This document shows positions 38,865-48,182 of a DNA stretch of 64,000 bases, one piece after another. Both the position numbers and the translations under genes were made by a program. The notes beneath the pieces were generated by a model that worked only from the letters and a program-made list of their open reading frames with translations, was not told where the DNA came from and made no database searches. The stretch covers positions 1-64,000 of the forward strand of contig QCFO01000011.1 in assembly GCA_003280225.1 (NCBI GenBank), given 5' to 3'. The DNA is from Prochlorococcus sp. AG-363-K07. Its GTDB lineage: Bacteria > Cyanobacteriota > Cyanobacteriia > PCC-6307 > Cyanobiaceae. How positions within the stretch are numbered: position 1 is the stretch's first letter; the number at the start of each line of letters is the position of its first letter.

Positions 38865-40049
38865 TTGGCACGTTTTATCCACACAGCTGATTGGCAGATA
38901 GGCAAACCTTTTCTGCAGATTAAAGATGAGCAGAAGCGATTCAAGCTGAGACAAGAACGCTTGAATGCCATTGGTCGCATTCGAGAAGTTGCTCGAATGC
39001 AAGAATCACAATTCGTCTTAATTGCAGGGGATCTTTTCGATTCACCAACACCGTCAAGTTCTGTCGTTACGGAAGTTTTGGAGGTGATTGGAGAAATGAA
39101 TGTTCCTGTCCTTGTTATTCCTGGGAACCATGATCATGGAGCTTTAGGAACTGTTTGGCATACAGATGATTTCAACAAGTACCAAAAGCAGATGGCGCCT
39201 AACCTTTTGCTTTTACTAGATAGTCAGCCAGTTGAAATTGAAGACGCAGTTGTTCTTCCTTGTCCCCTACTACGAAATAAGGACAATACTGACCCAACGC
39301 TTTGGCTGAGAAATTTTGATTGCAGCACTATATCTTCTACGAAACCAAGGATTGTTCTTGCCCATGGTGGTGTTCATGAGTTTGGTGGACGGGATTACTC
39401 CTTTGACGATGAAGCACAGTCTGGAGCAAATAATTTAATCAATCTCAATCAGCTACCAATTGATGAGATTGACTACATCGCGTTAGGCGATTGGCACAAT
39501 CTTAAGCAAGTCAGTAAGAAAGCTTGGTATGCAGGTACTCCAGAGCCTGATCGTTTTGACCAAGGTGAGAACAATCAACGAGGGCAAGTTCTGCAAATAG
39601 ATGTTTCTCGCAGTCAAAAACCAGAGGTGAAAAGCATTCCTACTGGACGCATTCAATGGCACAACATAAGTTTTAGATTTAACAGCGATACAGATCTTGA
39701 TCGCTTTGAACGTCAGATTGAAGATCTAACTGCTGGTCGTGTTTCCCGAGATCTATTAAGAGTTGAAATTAGTGGAGGGTTGAGCCTTTCAGGACATCAT
39801 CGCTATGAGCTGTTAAAAGCGGACCTTGAAAATAAGTTGTTGAGACTACGTATTAAAGGAGAATGTCATCAAGCACCTGAAGCTGGCGAACTCGAAAAAC
39901 TCACAAGAAATATTGAAGATCCCTTAATTGCACAGGTCGCAAGTCGACTGCAAGAACGCTTAAACAGAGAAGAAGATCAAGACTCTGAACAAGCTTCGAT
40001 TACGCGTGTAGCTCTTTGTGAGTTGTACCGATTTGCGGTGAAAGGCTAA
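38865..40049 (+). CDS. SbcD/YhaO-like DNA repair exonuclease (Mre11 family)
   Basis: 394 residues. All five phosphoesterase motifs of Mre11/SbcD are present: HTADWQIG, AGDLFDS, PGNHDHG, LAHGGVHEF and LGDWHN, binding two Mn ions. A C-terminal cap domain follows (about 270-394). Expected role: nuclease partner of the SMC-like ATPase encoded six bases downstream, processing DNA ends or hairpins. TTG 38865 gives MARFIHTADWQIG; an internal start would cut into motif 1, so the TTG is preferred. The pair stands alone in a gene-poor, ORFan-rich stretch. Repair or phage-defence roles are both possible. Confidence 0.88.
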   Translation: MARFIHTADWQIGKPFLQIKDEQKRFKLRQERLNAIGRIREVARMQESQFVLIAGDLFDSPTPSSSVVTEVLEVIGEMNVPVLVIPGNHDHGALGTVWHTDDFNKYQKQMAPNLLLLLDSQPVEIEDAVVLPCPLLRNKDNTDPTLWLRNFDCSTISSTKPRIVLAHGGVHEFGGRDYSFDDEAQSGANNLINLNQLPIDEIDYIALGDWHNLKQVSKKAWYAGTPEPDRFDQGENNQRGQVLQIDVSRSQKPEVKSIPTGRIQWHNISFRFNSDTDLDRFERQIEDLTAGRVSRDLLRVEISGGLSLSGHHRYELLKADLENKLLRLRIKGECHQAPEAGELEKLTRNIEDPLIAQVASRLQERLNREEDQDSEQASITRVALCELYRFAVKG

Positions 40050-40055
40050 ATAGCG

Positions 40056-42770
40056 ATGCGTCTTATAAATTGCCAAGTTGAAAATGTCAGAGTTCACTCT
40101 GATCTGTCCGTTGATTTTTCTCCACGGATCACATTGATTGGTGGAGCTAATGAAACTGGTAAAAGCACCCTGATTGAAGCTCTCCATCGAACCTTATTTC
40201 TTAAGGCAACCGCAACAGGAGCACCAATTGAAGCTCTTAGATCAAAATTACATTTAGGCCACCCCACTGTTCAGATCAAATTTGAAGCTAAAGGTGAGAG
40301 CTATATCTTGCGTAAGTGTTTCACTGGTCCTTCTGGACAAGTCACGCTGTTGAGTGAAACCAATGGCAAGCAACTCTCTGGACCAGCCGCAGAAGAATGT
40401 TTAGCAGGTTTGCTTGGCGTCAAAGAATCGCTCGGTAGTCGTCAGGTCAGCACTCTTTTACCAACTCGATGGGCACACCTTTGGGTGATGCAAGGGTCTG
40501 CAGGTAATGATCTTTTAAAGCGGGATAAAAGCTACTACGACTTTGATTCATTACTTGTGCAACTCGAGAAAAAAGGCGGTGCCGCCATTCAACAATCAGC
40601 TCATGATCAACGTGTTGTACAACGAATTGAAAATGCAATCGACGAAAATTTTACGAGCCGTGGACCAAGAAAAAATTCTGCGTTCTGGCAACGTCAAGAG
40701 GAATTTGAGAATGCTGAGCTAGCGCTGGAAATGACTCTTTCCAAACTTCAGGAATATGAACAGTCCAGTGCAGAGTTGGTTGAAATTACCGACAAGATTG
40801 AGCACCTACAAAACATTGCCTTACCAAAACTGCTTGAGAAAAAACGAGTGATTTCATCAGGTGCTGATGCGCGTAAGCAACTTGAAGGAGGTATAAGTCT
40901 TGCTGAAAAGGAGTTGGAACCAATTCAATTGCGTTATGACACCCTGCAGAAGGATTTATTAACTATTAATCAACTTCAAGAAGAGATTAGGACGAAGGAA
41001 GAAGCACGAGCGACTTTGCAAAAAAAACAGAGTGAGCAAAAAGCCAGTGAACTTGTATTAGTCAATGCATTACAAACCAAGCAGGAAGTTCATACCAATC
41101 TCAAAAGGAATCTCCAACGCATGGATCAACGCCGGAATCTGCTTCAACTATTAGTAGAGCAATTTCGGATAAGAGAAGTGGTCTCTAGCCTGAAGCTTGA
41201 CTTAGAGAAGGCAGAAAAGAACTTAGAGAGAAGAAAAGAACTTGAACAGAAAATTGCGGCTTTATCAAAGATAGGTCGCTCAGAATTACAACAGTTACAG
41301 GGCTTAAATCAGAAACTTCGAGATGTACGTATTCGACAAGAGGCGATGGCAACAGGCATCAAGGTTCTTCGATCGAACCAGGTTATTCGTCTCAATGGCG
41401 AAGAACTGCGACCAGGAGAGCAGAAACAACTGAGTGAGACATTTCAACTGCAAGTAGGAGATGATGTCTCCCTCGAAATTAGACCTGGTGGGAGCGACGC
41501 TCTCAATGATCTACAGAGTCAATATCTAAATCAGCAGAAAGAGTATTCGGCAACACTATCTAGGCTGGGCTTGGAATCCATACAGGCCGCTGAAAAAGAT
41601 TTTGAGCAAAGAGTAACTCTTGAACTGCAACTTTCAACTTTAGAAGAATCAACACAAGAGCATATTCAAATCAAACAAAAAGAATTAGAGACGTGTGAGT
41701 TAAAAGCTTTAGATCTGGCGAAACAGCTTGTAGTGTTTGATCAATGCCTTGAGGAATTAGCCCAGGAAAAGTCTCTGCCCACTAGTGCTGCTGGTCTTGG
41801 TGATCTTCAGCAGCAGATTAGACGAACTTTTGCTGATACTTCTAAAGCGTTTGATCAGGCTCAAAGTGAATTGGAATTGACTCAATTAAATTTGCAGCAA
41901 TTTAAGAACGCTCAAGTTGATGATGAAAGCAATTCAAAGGTGATGGATAGCCAGTTGAGTACTCTTCGGCAAAACCTTTCTACCGTCGAAAAGGAGCACG
42001 TCGATCATGAATTGCTAAAAACTCAAATTAACTCCCTAAAAAGTCAACTTCAGAATTCAGCAGGTCATTTGGCGACTCTCAAAAGTCAACTCGCATCCTT
42101 GGAAGAAGTTGACAGCTCCAATGAACTGTTAAAAATCGAAGCTGAGATTCAATCTCTTGAAAAAGAGAAAGAAACACTTATTGCCGATAAAGGAGCTGCC
42201 AAAAGGACTTGTGACAACATTAGTTCTTCTAACCCTTATGAAGCTGTTGAACACGCACAAGTTCAATTAGAAATTGCTAAAGCTGATTATCAAACTCTTA
42301 AGCGACTGACCGATTCACATAAGTTGCTGGAAGAACTTTTTAGTAATGCGCAAGCAGATTTATCAACTCGATATACCGAACCTTTAGCACAATCGATTGG
42401 CAGTTTCCTTAAACCTTTAATTTCAGGTGGACCAGTAGCTCAACTCAGCTTTGACCAAGCTAGTGGCTTTAGTGGACTTCAAATGCGTCGAGGTAAAGAG
42501 TTCTATGACTTTGATCAATTAAGTGGTGGTATGAGAGAGCAACTAACAACTGCATTGCGATTATCCATGGCTGATGTTCTGAAGTCAGAGCATGATGGAT
42601 GTCTTCCTCTTGTTTTTGATGATGCTTTTACAAATTCTGATCCAGAACGGGTTCAAGTTGTAAAACAAATGCTCCAATCTGCAGTTGATAAAGGCTTACA
42701 AATCATTTTGTTAACTTGTGATCCAGAAGCTTATGAGAAATTTGCTGATCAACATATTCAATTAGGATAA
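40056..42770 (+). CDS. SbcC/YhaN-like SMC-type ATPase, partner of the exonuclease
   Basis: 904 residues. The N-terminal ATPase half has Walker A GGANETGKST (about 29-38); the C-terminal half has the ABC signature QLSGGMREQL and Walker B LPLVFDDAF. Long E/Q/K-rich coiled coils lie between (about 200-700). No CxxC zinc hook is visible at the middle; instead there is a short beta-rich insert (about 445-475, RLNGEELRPGEQKQL then LQVGDDVSLEIRPGG), as in YhaN-type proteins. It should bind DNA, dimerise through the ATPase heads and gate the SbcD-like nuclease. It starts six bases after that gene. Confidence 0.87.
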   Translation: MRLINCQVENVRVHSDLSVDFSPRITLIGGANETGKSTLIEALHRTLFLKATATGAPIEALRSKLHLGHPTVQIKFEAKGESYILRKCFTGPSGQVTLLSETNGKQLSGPAAEECLAGLLGVKESLGSRQVSTLLPTRWAHLWVMQGSAGNDLLKRDKSYYDFDSLLVQLEKKGGAAIQQSAHDQRVVQRIENAIDENFTSRGPRKNSAFWQRQEEFENAELALEMTLSKLQEYEQSSAELVEITDKIEHLQNIALPKLLEKKRVISSGADARKQLEGGISLAEKELEPIQLRYDTLQKDLLTINQLQEEIRTKEEARATLQKKQSEQKASELVLVNALQTKQEVHTNLKRNLQRMDQRRNLLQLLVEQFRIREVVSSLKLDLEKAEKNLERRKELEQKIAALSKIGRSELQQLQGLNQKLRDVRIRQEAMATGIKVLRSNQVIRLNGEELRPGEQKQLSETFQLQVGDDVSLEIRPGGSDALNDLQSQYLNQQKEYSATLSRLGLESIQAAEKDFEQRVTLELQLSTLEESTQEHIQIKQKELETCELKALDLAKQLVVFDQCLEELAQEKSLPTSAAGLGDLQQQIRRTFADTSKAFDQAQSELELTQLNLQQFKNAQVDDESNSKVMDSQLSTLRQNLSTVEKEHVDHELLKTQINSLKSQLQNSAGHLATLKSQLASLEEVDSSNELLKIEAEIQSLEKEKETLIADKGAAKRTCDNISSSNPYEAVEHAQVQLEIAKADYQTLKRLTDSHKLLEELFSNAQADLSTRYTEPLAQSIGSFLKPLISGGPVAQLSFDQASGFSGLQMRRGKEFYDFDQLSGGMREQLTTALRLSMADVLKSEHDGCLPLVFDDAFTNSDPERVQVVKQMLQSAVDKGLQIILLTCDPEAYEKFADQHIQLG

Positions 42771-43521
42771 TGTTAATTGACGATTGTTAGTAGCCAATAA
42801 TCACAAAATCTTTAGTTGATTGATCTGCATGCCTTTATTAAGAGAATGGCCTGATTAAATCTCTTCTTGTGTTTTCTCTTCTTTACGTCAGATTGCCGAT
42901 TTATTGATTTTCAGCCATGATTTAGATGAATTAATTTATGTCTTCCGTTTCGCTGTAGTTTAATAATGGTTCTTAGAGTAAAAGATGATTTGTTGAAGCC
43001 AAATAGATTAATAAGAACCATGCTAAGGATTCTTTGGCAAGTGCCAATCCCGATTAATATTTTCTGTTGCTAGAATAGGGATAGCAATACAAATTCTTCA
43101 GATCATGGTATGATTTTATCTAGAGAATTTTGAAGGTTTTGATAATCTTCTTGATCACTTTTGCCTACCTATAACTAGAAACATTAGCCAGCCATAAGGA
43201 TTGGAATCAATTGTCACTTGCTATAACTGATTTTGGAGGAGTTAAGAATTAAATACGCGAACTGCTAATATACAAAAGTGGGAGTTATTGCTACGCTCAG
43301 CCTCTTGAATGTAAGTAATTATAGAGATCTTTTTATAGTTTTTTGGTCCTTATCCTCCAGAAAATCTTTTACTTCTAAGCAACTACTATAGAGAAAAGCA
43401 GTAAACTGAGGAATACCTCTCAACTTTTCTCCTCTTTCCCTGATCAATTTCCCTAAAGCGAGAAATTGCATTTAAAATTCAAGAGATGAACCATTGGTTG
43501 ATGGGCTAGTGAATTTTTCTT
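42771..43521. other. Gene-poor stretch after the nuclease/ATPase pair
   Basis: 751 bases with no supported frame on either strand. It contains a spaced 10-bp inverted repeat, ATGGTTCTTA at 42966-42975 and TAAGAACCAT at 43012-43021, and many A/T runs. Possible regulatory RNA or decayed DNA; nothing specific recognised. Confidence 0.5.
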
Positions 43522-43689
43522 ATGGATATTTTTGACCCTGCCATCAACTATGGCCCTAATGATGCTGGAGCTAGTGCACTTTCTATAACCCTTGTTGTTC
43601 TTGGGCTTTTACTTGGGTTAGTTGTCCTTGGCCGGCTATATGGCTTTGTCGCAAACTTGCTAAATGGAGATCGAAAAAAAATTGATTAG
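43522..43689 (+). CDS. Small membrane protein, 55 residues
   Basis: ATG 43522 encodes an acidic N-terminus (MDIFDPAINYGPNDAG), one long hydrophobic helix (about 20-44, SITLVVLGLLLGLVVLGRLY) and a short basic tail (LNGDRKKID). The division into acidic lumenal-like, membrane and basic cytosolic parts follows the positive-inside rule, which supports coding. No known subunit matches. The ribosome-binding site is not obvious. Confidence 0.6.
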   Translation: MDIFDPAINYGPNDAGASALSITLVVLGLLLGLVVLGRLYGFVANLLNGDRKKID

Positions 43690-43961
43690 ATTGATTCAAC
43701 TCTAATCAGAACAGTTTGATTTTTGGAGGAACCTTTTCTTTGAATCAGTATTCAGAGCCCTTTTGGAGATCAAAGTTTCAAGATTGATTCTTTAAGATCG
43801 CATATTTAGTGTTTTATCTAAAGATTCGTAAAGCCAAATCTATATATGGTGTTACGAGTGGAGGGATCCTTGTTTTATAAGACTAGTGTTTTTGACGATC
43901 GGGTGATGGGGATCAGTCGATCTGAAACGCAGTTTCGAGCTGCTTCTTTTACATCATTGCT

Positions 43962-44135
43962 ATGAACGTTGGCTTACTTTTTCTTGAATCCATCTCATCA
44001 GGAGTAATCACACCTGATGAGATGGATTGGGTCACAAATCATCAGGGCGCTTTCTCTAGAACAGAAGAAGCCACTGCTTTAAGGCTAGGTAGGCTAGTTG
44101 ATAGTGGTTTAATCCAATTGGGATGTCGAATATAG
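43962..44135 (+). CDS. Small conserved-type soluble protein (57 residues)
   Basis: ATG 43962 gives MNVGLLFLESISSGVITPDE and continues with FSRTEEATALRLGRLVDSG and a C-terminal LGCRI. The SSGVITPxEM, EEATALRLGRLxDxG layout is one that I recall from short picocyanobacterial hypotheticals. It is soluble and helical; function unknown. A 16-bp perfect inverted repeat (43987-44028) lies in its 5' half, an unusual feature for coding DNA. Confidence 0.6.
   Translation: MNVGLLFLESISSGVITPDEMDWVTNHQGAFSRTEEATALRLGRLVDSGLIQLGCRI
43987..44028. repeat. 16-bp perfect inverted repeat inside small gene
   Basis: AATCCATCTCATCAGG at 43987-44002 is the exact reverse complement of CCTGATGAGATGGATT at 44013-44028, with a ten-base loop. 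It overlaps codons 9-22 of the 43962-44135 frame. Neither strand shows a U run after it. Confidence 0.92.
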
Positions 44136-45184
44136 CTATCTAAGTTAGTTTCTCTGAATTTCAGGGATCCAAGATATCTGTTAAGTTGGCTGCTTTTTTT
44201 AATAAAGGAGCATAACTAGCCAATTTTTAATTGATCCTATCTTGTTTGTGAGGTCAATATTTCAGCTTGATTAATAATTTAGTTTTTTGCTGATTTAATT
44301 ATTAGATATCATCGAGACAAAATCACCTCCCACGAGAAATAGGATTGGTTGGTATTACAGGTTTAGTCAGTGATAGTTTTATTTTAAAAAGCCCTCGTCT
44401 TGGGAAGGCGCGGAAACACTTTTAAGAAACTTATTCCATTGACTTGGGTATCTCCACCTAACAAATAACGCAATGTATAAAAGATATGCACATCCCTCGA
44501 GTGGATGCTGGAGAGTATTCAAGAGGTGATTCATCATTTCTACTCCCTCTTAGTTTGTAGAGCGTTCTGACAGAACATAAGGCAAAATCAGCAATTTTGA
44601 TTTTTTTGGAATGAAAAGAAAAACTGCTGGCCACCTGTCCTAGATCTACTCAAAAAACACTTGAAATTTACTCCTCAAGAAAAGCCCAATTTGCAATCAG
44701 TATTGTCTTTTTAGGAATGCCTGCCTATGACTTTTCTGCTTAAACCATTTTATGCAATGGAATTGCGCAAGAGGACCACCTCTACGACTAGTTGGCTATT
44801 GACTAAGAAAAGTTTCTATTAGAGCAGAAGTCATACCCTCCTTTTAACACCCTTTCTATCAGGAACCAAAGGAACAGGCCGCTTTTGCAAGAATTTTCTC
44901 TTGGTATCCCAAGTGTTTTGCGCAACGATCACAATCAAATTGAAGGTCAGCCCTTTTCGACTTGGTCTAGTAAATTAATGCCGTAGAAATGGAAATGTGC
45001 TTTGGCTCATTGGATAGGGGATGCCTTGTTAGTAGTCATGTTTGTATCTTTCTTTGCCCTATTGACATTTCCCTTCCCAAAAGAATAAAACTTTAGGATT
45101 GTCAATAATTTCTCGAAAGTCACTAGCTACTTTTTAGATATGTCCATAATTGCAGTAGGAATAAAAGCATTAGGAGACTAAATC
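44136..45184. other. 1-kb low-coding stretch with short frames
   Basis: No gene of normal size. Short frames include 44727-44822 (+, 31 codons) and a TTG-started, hydrophobic 28-residue frame at 45002-45088 (+). Around 44850-44980 all three + frames are open over short spans, which could be a decayed gene. A weak AT-rich hairpin followed by seven T occurs at 44583-44607. None is strong enough to call. Confidence 0.4.
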
Positions 45185-45283
45185 ATGCTTATCTGGATGA
45201 CTAGCCATGGAACCCCCTTGCTGGTAGTGATTTTGATAGGTCTAATTTTGAACTTTGGTTACAAAGCTAATTCACCAAGATGA
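45185..45283 (+). CDS. Tiny membrane peptide, 32 residues
   Basis: ATG 45185, preceded by a TAGGAG site, encodes MLIWMTSHGTPLLVVILIGL and a short polar end, forming a single transmembrane helix. Size and topology resemble the single-helix subunits of photosynthetic complexes, but I cannot name it. The ribosome-binding site is the main support. Confidence 0.4.
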   Translation: MLIWMTSHGTPLLVVILIGLILNFGYKANSPR

Positions 45284-45593
45284 AATTCCTCTCTTGACTT
45301 AATTAATCAATCATAATAATTGATTTTAAAATAAAAGGTTTTCATTTAATTAATACACTCTAGTATTAATATAGGAAGAATTATACTCTGACTAGGCCTA
45401 TCCTTCTGGCCTTTAAACTAACAATAAGTCTATAGCCTATAAATTTCAAGCATAGATTCTAATCTTCTTCCTGTCTGACAGTTTTTGTTTTATAATTGAA
45501 CATAAGTGTTTTTTTTTATGCCTTTTTGAATAGTAGTATGCAAACGAATACCTATCAATCCGCGGGCTCGTATGAGCAGGATTAAACCCGTTG
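45284..45593. other. AT-rich intergenic region
   Basis: 310 bases. A 7-bp perfect hairpin (AATCAAT at 45305-45311 with ATTGATT at 45319-45325) could terminate the preceding peptide gene, and a nine-T run lies near 45510. Otherwise nothing recognised. Confidence 0.4.
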
Positions 45594-46079
45594 ATGGAAT
45601 TGATTAAATTTTCTTTAACGACTTCGCAGGATGAACTTGTTTTATCCGCTTTAAAGCGAATTGAGGGACAGGTTTGGTCTTTAAGCCTTCCGGTTTTTCT
45701 TTTAAATCGATGTTGGCTCAGGCTAGAGGAGGTGCCTCTGAAGCATCTATTAGCTAGATTGCCTCCTGATAAATCTAAAGATGCCCCAGAACTTGTTTTT
45801 TATTATGAGCTTCTCAGGAATGGTAAAGATCCTTTGATTGCTGTTCAGGAATGTTGGCTTGAATTTGGCATGGAAGAATTTTATAGAGCTTACAGAAACT
45901 ATTGGCACTGGCAAGAAAAAGGTAATAATGACTGGACATTTTCGAAATATCTTCAACTTTTAAATAGGTATAAAACTTCTATTGATAATTTTCAAGTCTC
46001 TATCCCTCTAATTATCTTAAGTCGTTCATTCTCTCGAGAGAAGCACGAGCTTGAGTGGATTACTAATAATAAGACTTGA
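45594..46079 (+). CDS. Conserved hypothetical protein, W/L-rich helical
   Basis: 161 residues from ATG 45594 (a TTG directly before it is less likely). It is leucine- and tryptophan-rich and mostly helical, with LLNRCWLRLEEVPLKHLLAR and FYRAYRNYWHWQEKGNNDW as the most distinctive parts. No signal peptide or transmembrane helix is clear. I do not recognise the family; a protein of this kind with a conserved W-rich middle looks picocyanobacterial. It is convergent with the next gene. Confidence 0.65.
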   Translation: MELIKFSLTTSQDELVLSALKRIEGQVWSLSLPVFLLNRCWLRLEEVPLKHLLARLPPDKSKDAPELVFYYELLRNGKDPLIAVQECWLEFGMEEFYRAYRNYWHWQEKGNNDWTFSKYLQLLNRYKTSIDNFQVSIPLIILSRSFSREKHELEWITNNKT

Positions 46080-46139
46080 ATCCCACAAATATTTTATTTT
46101 ATTGAATTAATATACAACCCTGAAATTTCGGCTAGATCT

Positions 46140-46538
46140 TTATATTCGAAAAAAATCCAATGGGAATGGACCAAGTGTTTTTGTCGGTATGGAAGGATCT
46201 TTATGTTGGCATCCAAGTAATATCCCTTCTCCTAGTCCATGTTCAATTCGAATATGAACGTCTCCGCTGCTCTGATTCGCCTTCAGAAATACAGGACCAG
46301 TTTGATCTGGAGATGAGACTATTTTCAATTCGGACCAATCAAGACGTCTCTCTACTTGCCGTAATGAACTGATGGATTCTTCTGCTGATGGTGCCATAAT
46401 TCCTACAGTAAACCAATCAGCTTTTTTGCAGTAAGAAAGAAGTTCAGCAAATAACGCATCAGCTTGATTTTGTTCAAGAATAGGAGCAGATCGAAGATTT
46501 TCAAGATCTTTTAGGCTTTGAATGGAGTCGACTGTCAC
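46140..46538 (-). CDS. DUF1824 family protein
   Basis: 132 residues. The segment CKKADWFTVGIMAPSAEESI and the C-terminal IEHGLGEGILLGCQH match what I recall of the cyanobacterial DUF1824 family, which has no assigned function. It is soluble, alpha/beta in pattern. Start ATG 46538. No operon partner is visible: it converges on the gene before it and is followed upstream by a gene-poor stretch. Confidence 0.72.
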   Translation of the reverse strand: MTVDSIQSLKDLENLRSAPILEQNQADALFAELLSYCKKADWFTVGIMAPSAEESISSLRQVERRLDWSELKIVSSPDQTGPVFLKANQSSGDVHIRIEHGLGEGILLGCQHKDPSIPTKTLGPFPLDFFRI

Positions 46539-47162
46539 CTTGAAATTGCATTTGTTACTCCTATATATTATTTGAGATGCCTCAAGAAAATAGTCTTATT
46601 GTAGTGTTTTAACATTAAGCTACTCTTTTTAGATTTTAGTATTAACTAGGCTGCGAACTGATGCCAATTAAGGTTGAGTTTAATCTGCAATAATCTTTGT
46701 TATGAGGTTCCCATGACCTTAAAAAATTTCCCCACACTTAAATTCTTCCATTACGATTCTGACTATATGAAACTTCATCCTAATCTTGAATATGTATAAA
46801 TTTTCAAGATGTTGTACTGCTTATTCTTAACAAACATATTATGAGTTTGTCTAGAACTTGAAAATATCTTTCATTTTAAGGAGTCGCTTCTGCCTAGAGT
46901 ATGGGCGTGAATGTCAGCAAGACTGCTACTCTTGCTAAGGGGGATGCACTTGGGCATGACTTCACGTAATAGACAACTATTTTATCGCAAGTCTTGGAGC
47001 ACATAATGAGCGAATGAATATTATTCGTTATATAAGGCTTTCTTGTGTTGGTTGTTTCCGCTATAAGTCAAATAGTTCACACTTTTCCGGTTTAGAAAAT
47101 TGTTTGAATTTTCAAATTCTGGTAGAAAGTGACGACTAAAAGTAGTTCCTCTTTTGTTATCA
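46539..47162. other. Gene-poor stretch upstream of DUF1824 gene
   Basis: 624 bases. Very short + frames occur at 46713-46799 (28 codons, MTLKNFPTLKFF...) and 46901-46969, neither convincing. The DUF1824 promoter should lie in the left part. Nothing else recognised. Confidence 0.4.
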
Positions 47163-47369
47163 ATGCCAGAAACTAATTGTCTGCCTCAGTCAAGATGGTT
47201 CAAAGGAAGTCGGGATAGAGGAATCAAGATCACGACTGATAGGGAATCTTGTCAAAACCAAGAAGTGGGAATAACTAACCATAATAAGGTTCCTGAGCTA
47301 TTACTTTTCAAAAAGCTGCAAGCATCATGGGATGCAGACGAACAACAAAACAAAAGTATTGCGGCATAA
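47163..47369 (+). CDS. Weak hypothetical frame, 68 residues
   Basis: From ATG 47163: MPETNCLPQSRWFKGSRDRG then a polar, Q/N/K-rich sequence without hydrophobic core. It ends 12 bases before the next frame on the same strand. Composition is not typical of a folded protein, so it is included with low confidence only because of its proximity to that gene. Confidence 0.3.
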   Translation: MPETNCLPQSRWFKGSRDRGIKITTDRESCQNQEVGITNHNKVPELLLFKKLQASWDADEQQNKSIAA

Positions 47370-47381
47370 CTCGTTAGAGCA

Positions 47382-47729
47382 GTGCCTCTCTTTAGCTTGC
47401 TTCTATCGTTTTTTATCACGATCACACCACCATCTGACTATTTGTGTGGTGGATCAGAATTACACGCCACTGTCTACATCGGCCTGCTAGACAAGCGCGA
47501 GATTGTTCAGGATTTAGATCGGCTTGACGAGGATTCTTTCGTTTTATTGAACTGGCGTGATTATGAGTTAAAAATTCCCATCACCAAGTATGGAGCTCTT
47601 AGTTTTTCTGATCGCTTTTGGAGGTGGAGTTATATCAGTCAAGAATCTATTGACATTGATCATCCATTTTTAAGTCGACAATACCCGACAGGAAAAGTTG
47701 TGACGTATCTGTGCAGGCCTCTTGACTGA
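47382..47729 (+). CDS. Hypothetical protein with hydrophobic N-terminus (possible secreted)
   Basis: 115 residues from GTG 47382. A hydrophobic leader (about 2-17, PLFSLLLSFFITITP) looks like a signal peptide or anchor; the rest is soluble, with FVLLNWRDYELKIPITKYG and FSDRFWRWSYIS as the notable aromatic segments and two cysteines (Cys22, Cys112 approx.). The W-rich FxLxWxxxxLxLP pattern recalls small cyanobacterial exported proteins of unknown function. Confidence 0.6.
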   Translation: MPLFSLLLSFFITITPPSDYLCGGSELHATVYIGLLDKREIVQDLDRLDEDSFVLLNWRDYELKIPITKYGALSFSDRFWRWSYISQESIDIDHPFLSRQYPTGKVVTYLCRPLD

Positions 47730-48182
47730 TGCCGAAAATTTCCATGAGTAATACTCGACAACGAATTCAGAGCCTTTTAAAATAAAAACCTTTCAGGTAT
47801 TAACTCTAATAGGTGAGATAATATCGTTCCTACCCCAAACTAGCTTTCTCTTAATACGTTTGTGTTGTCGGGTTGACATAGACAAGGTGTAACTATTGCT
47901 CTGGATTACCAGGAGAATGCATAAAAATCGTCGTAATATCGAATTCTTCACTGCTTTTATGTGAGTAGGGCTATTCTTTATATTTTTACTTTGGCTTTTC
48001 AGATGAGTGATTTGATAGCTATAGCAATTTACTCTAGTTTTAAGCTACTAAGCGGATGGTATTGATTATGCCAATGATATTTTGGACATCTATTCTAAAT
48101 AGCTATTGACTAACCAAAGTCTCTTCTTCTGCTTGGTGTAGAGATAGGGATCCGCAGTCTAATATTTCAATTGACAATCAAA
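47730..48182. other. Intergenic stretch before decayed gene
   Basis: 453 bases. A GTG-started, 34-codon hydrophobic frame (47961-48065) with an internal ATG is the only candidate and is weak. Nothing else recognised. Confidence 0.4.

Noticed and set aside
38873-38882. TTATCCACA match to a DnaA box
   Set aside because: A single copy inside the SbcD-like coding sequence (codons for F-I-H-T); no cluster, so no origin.
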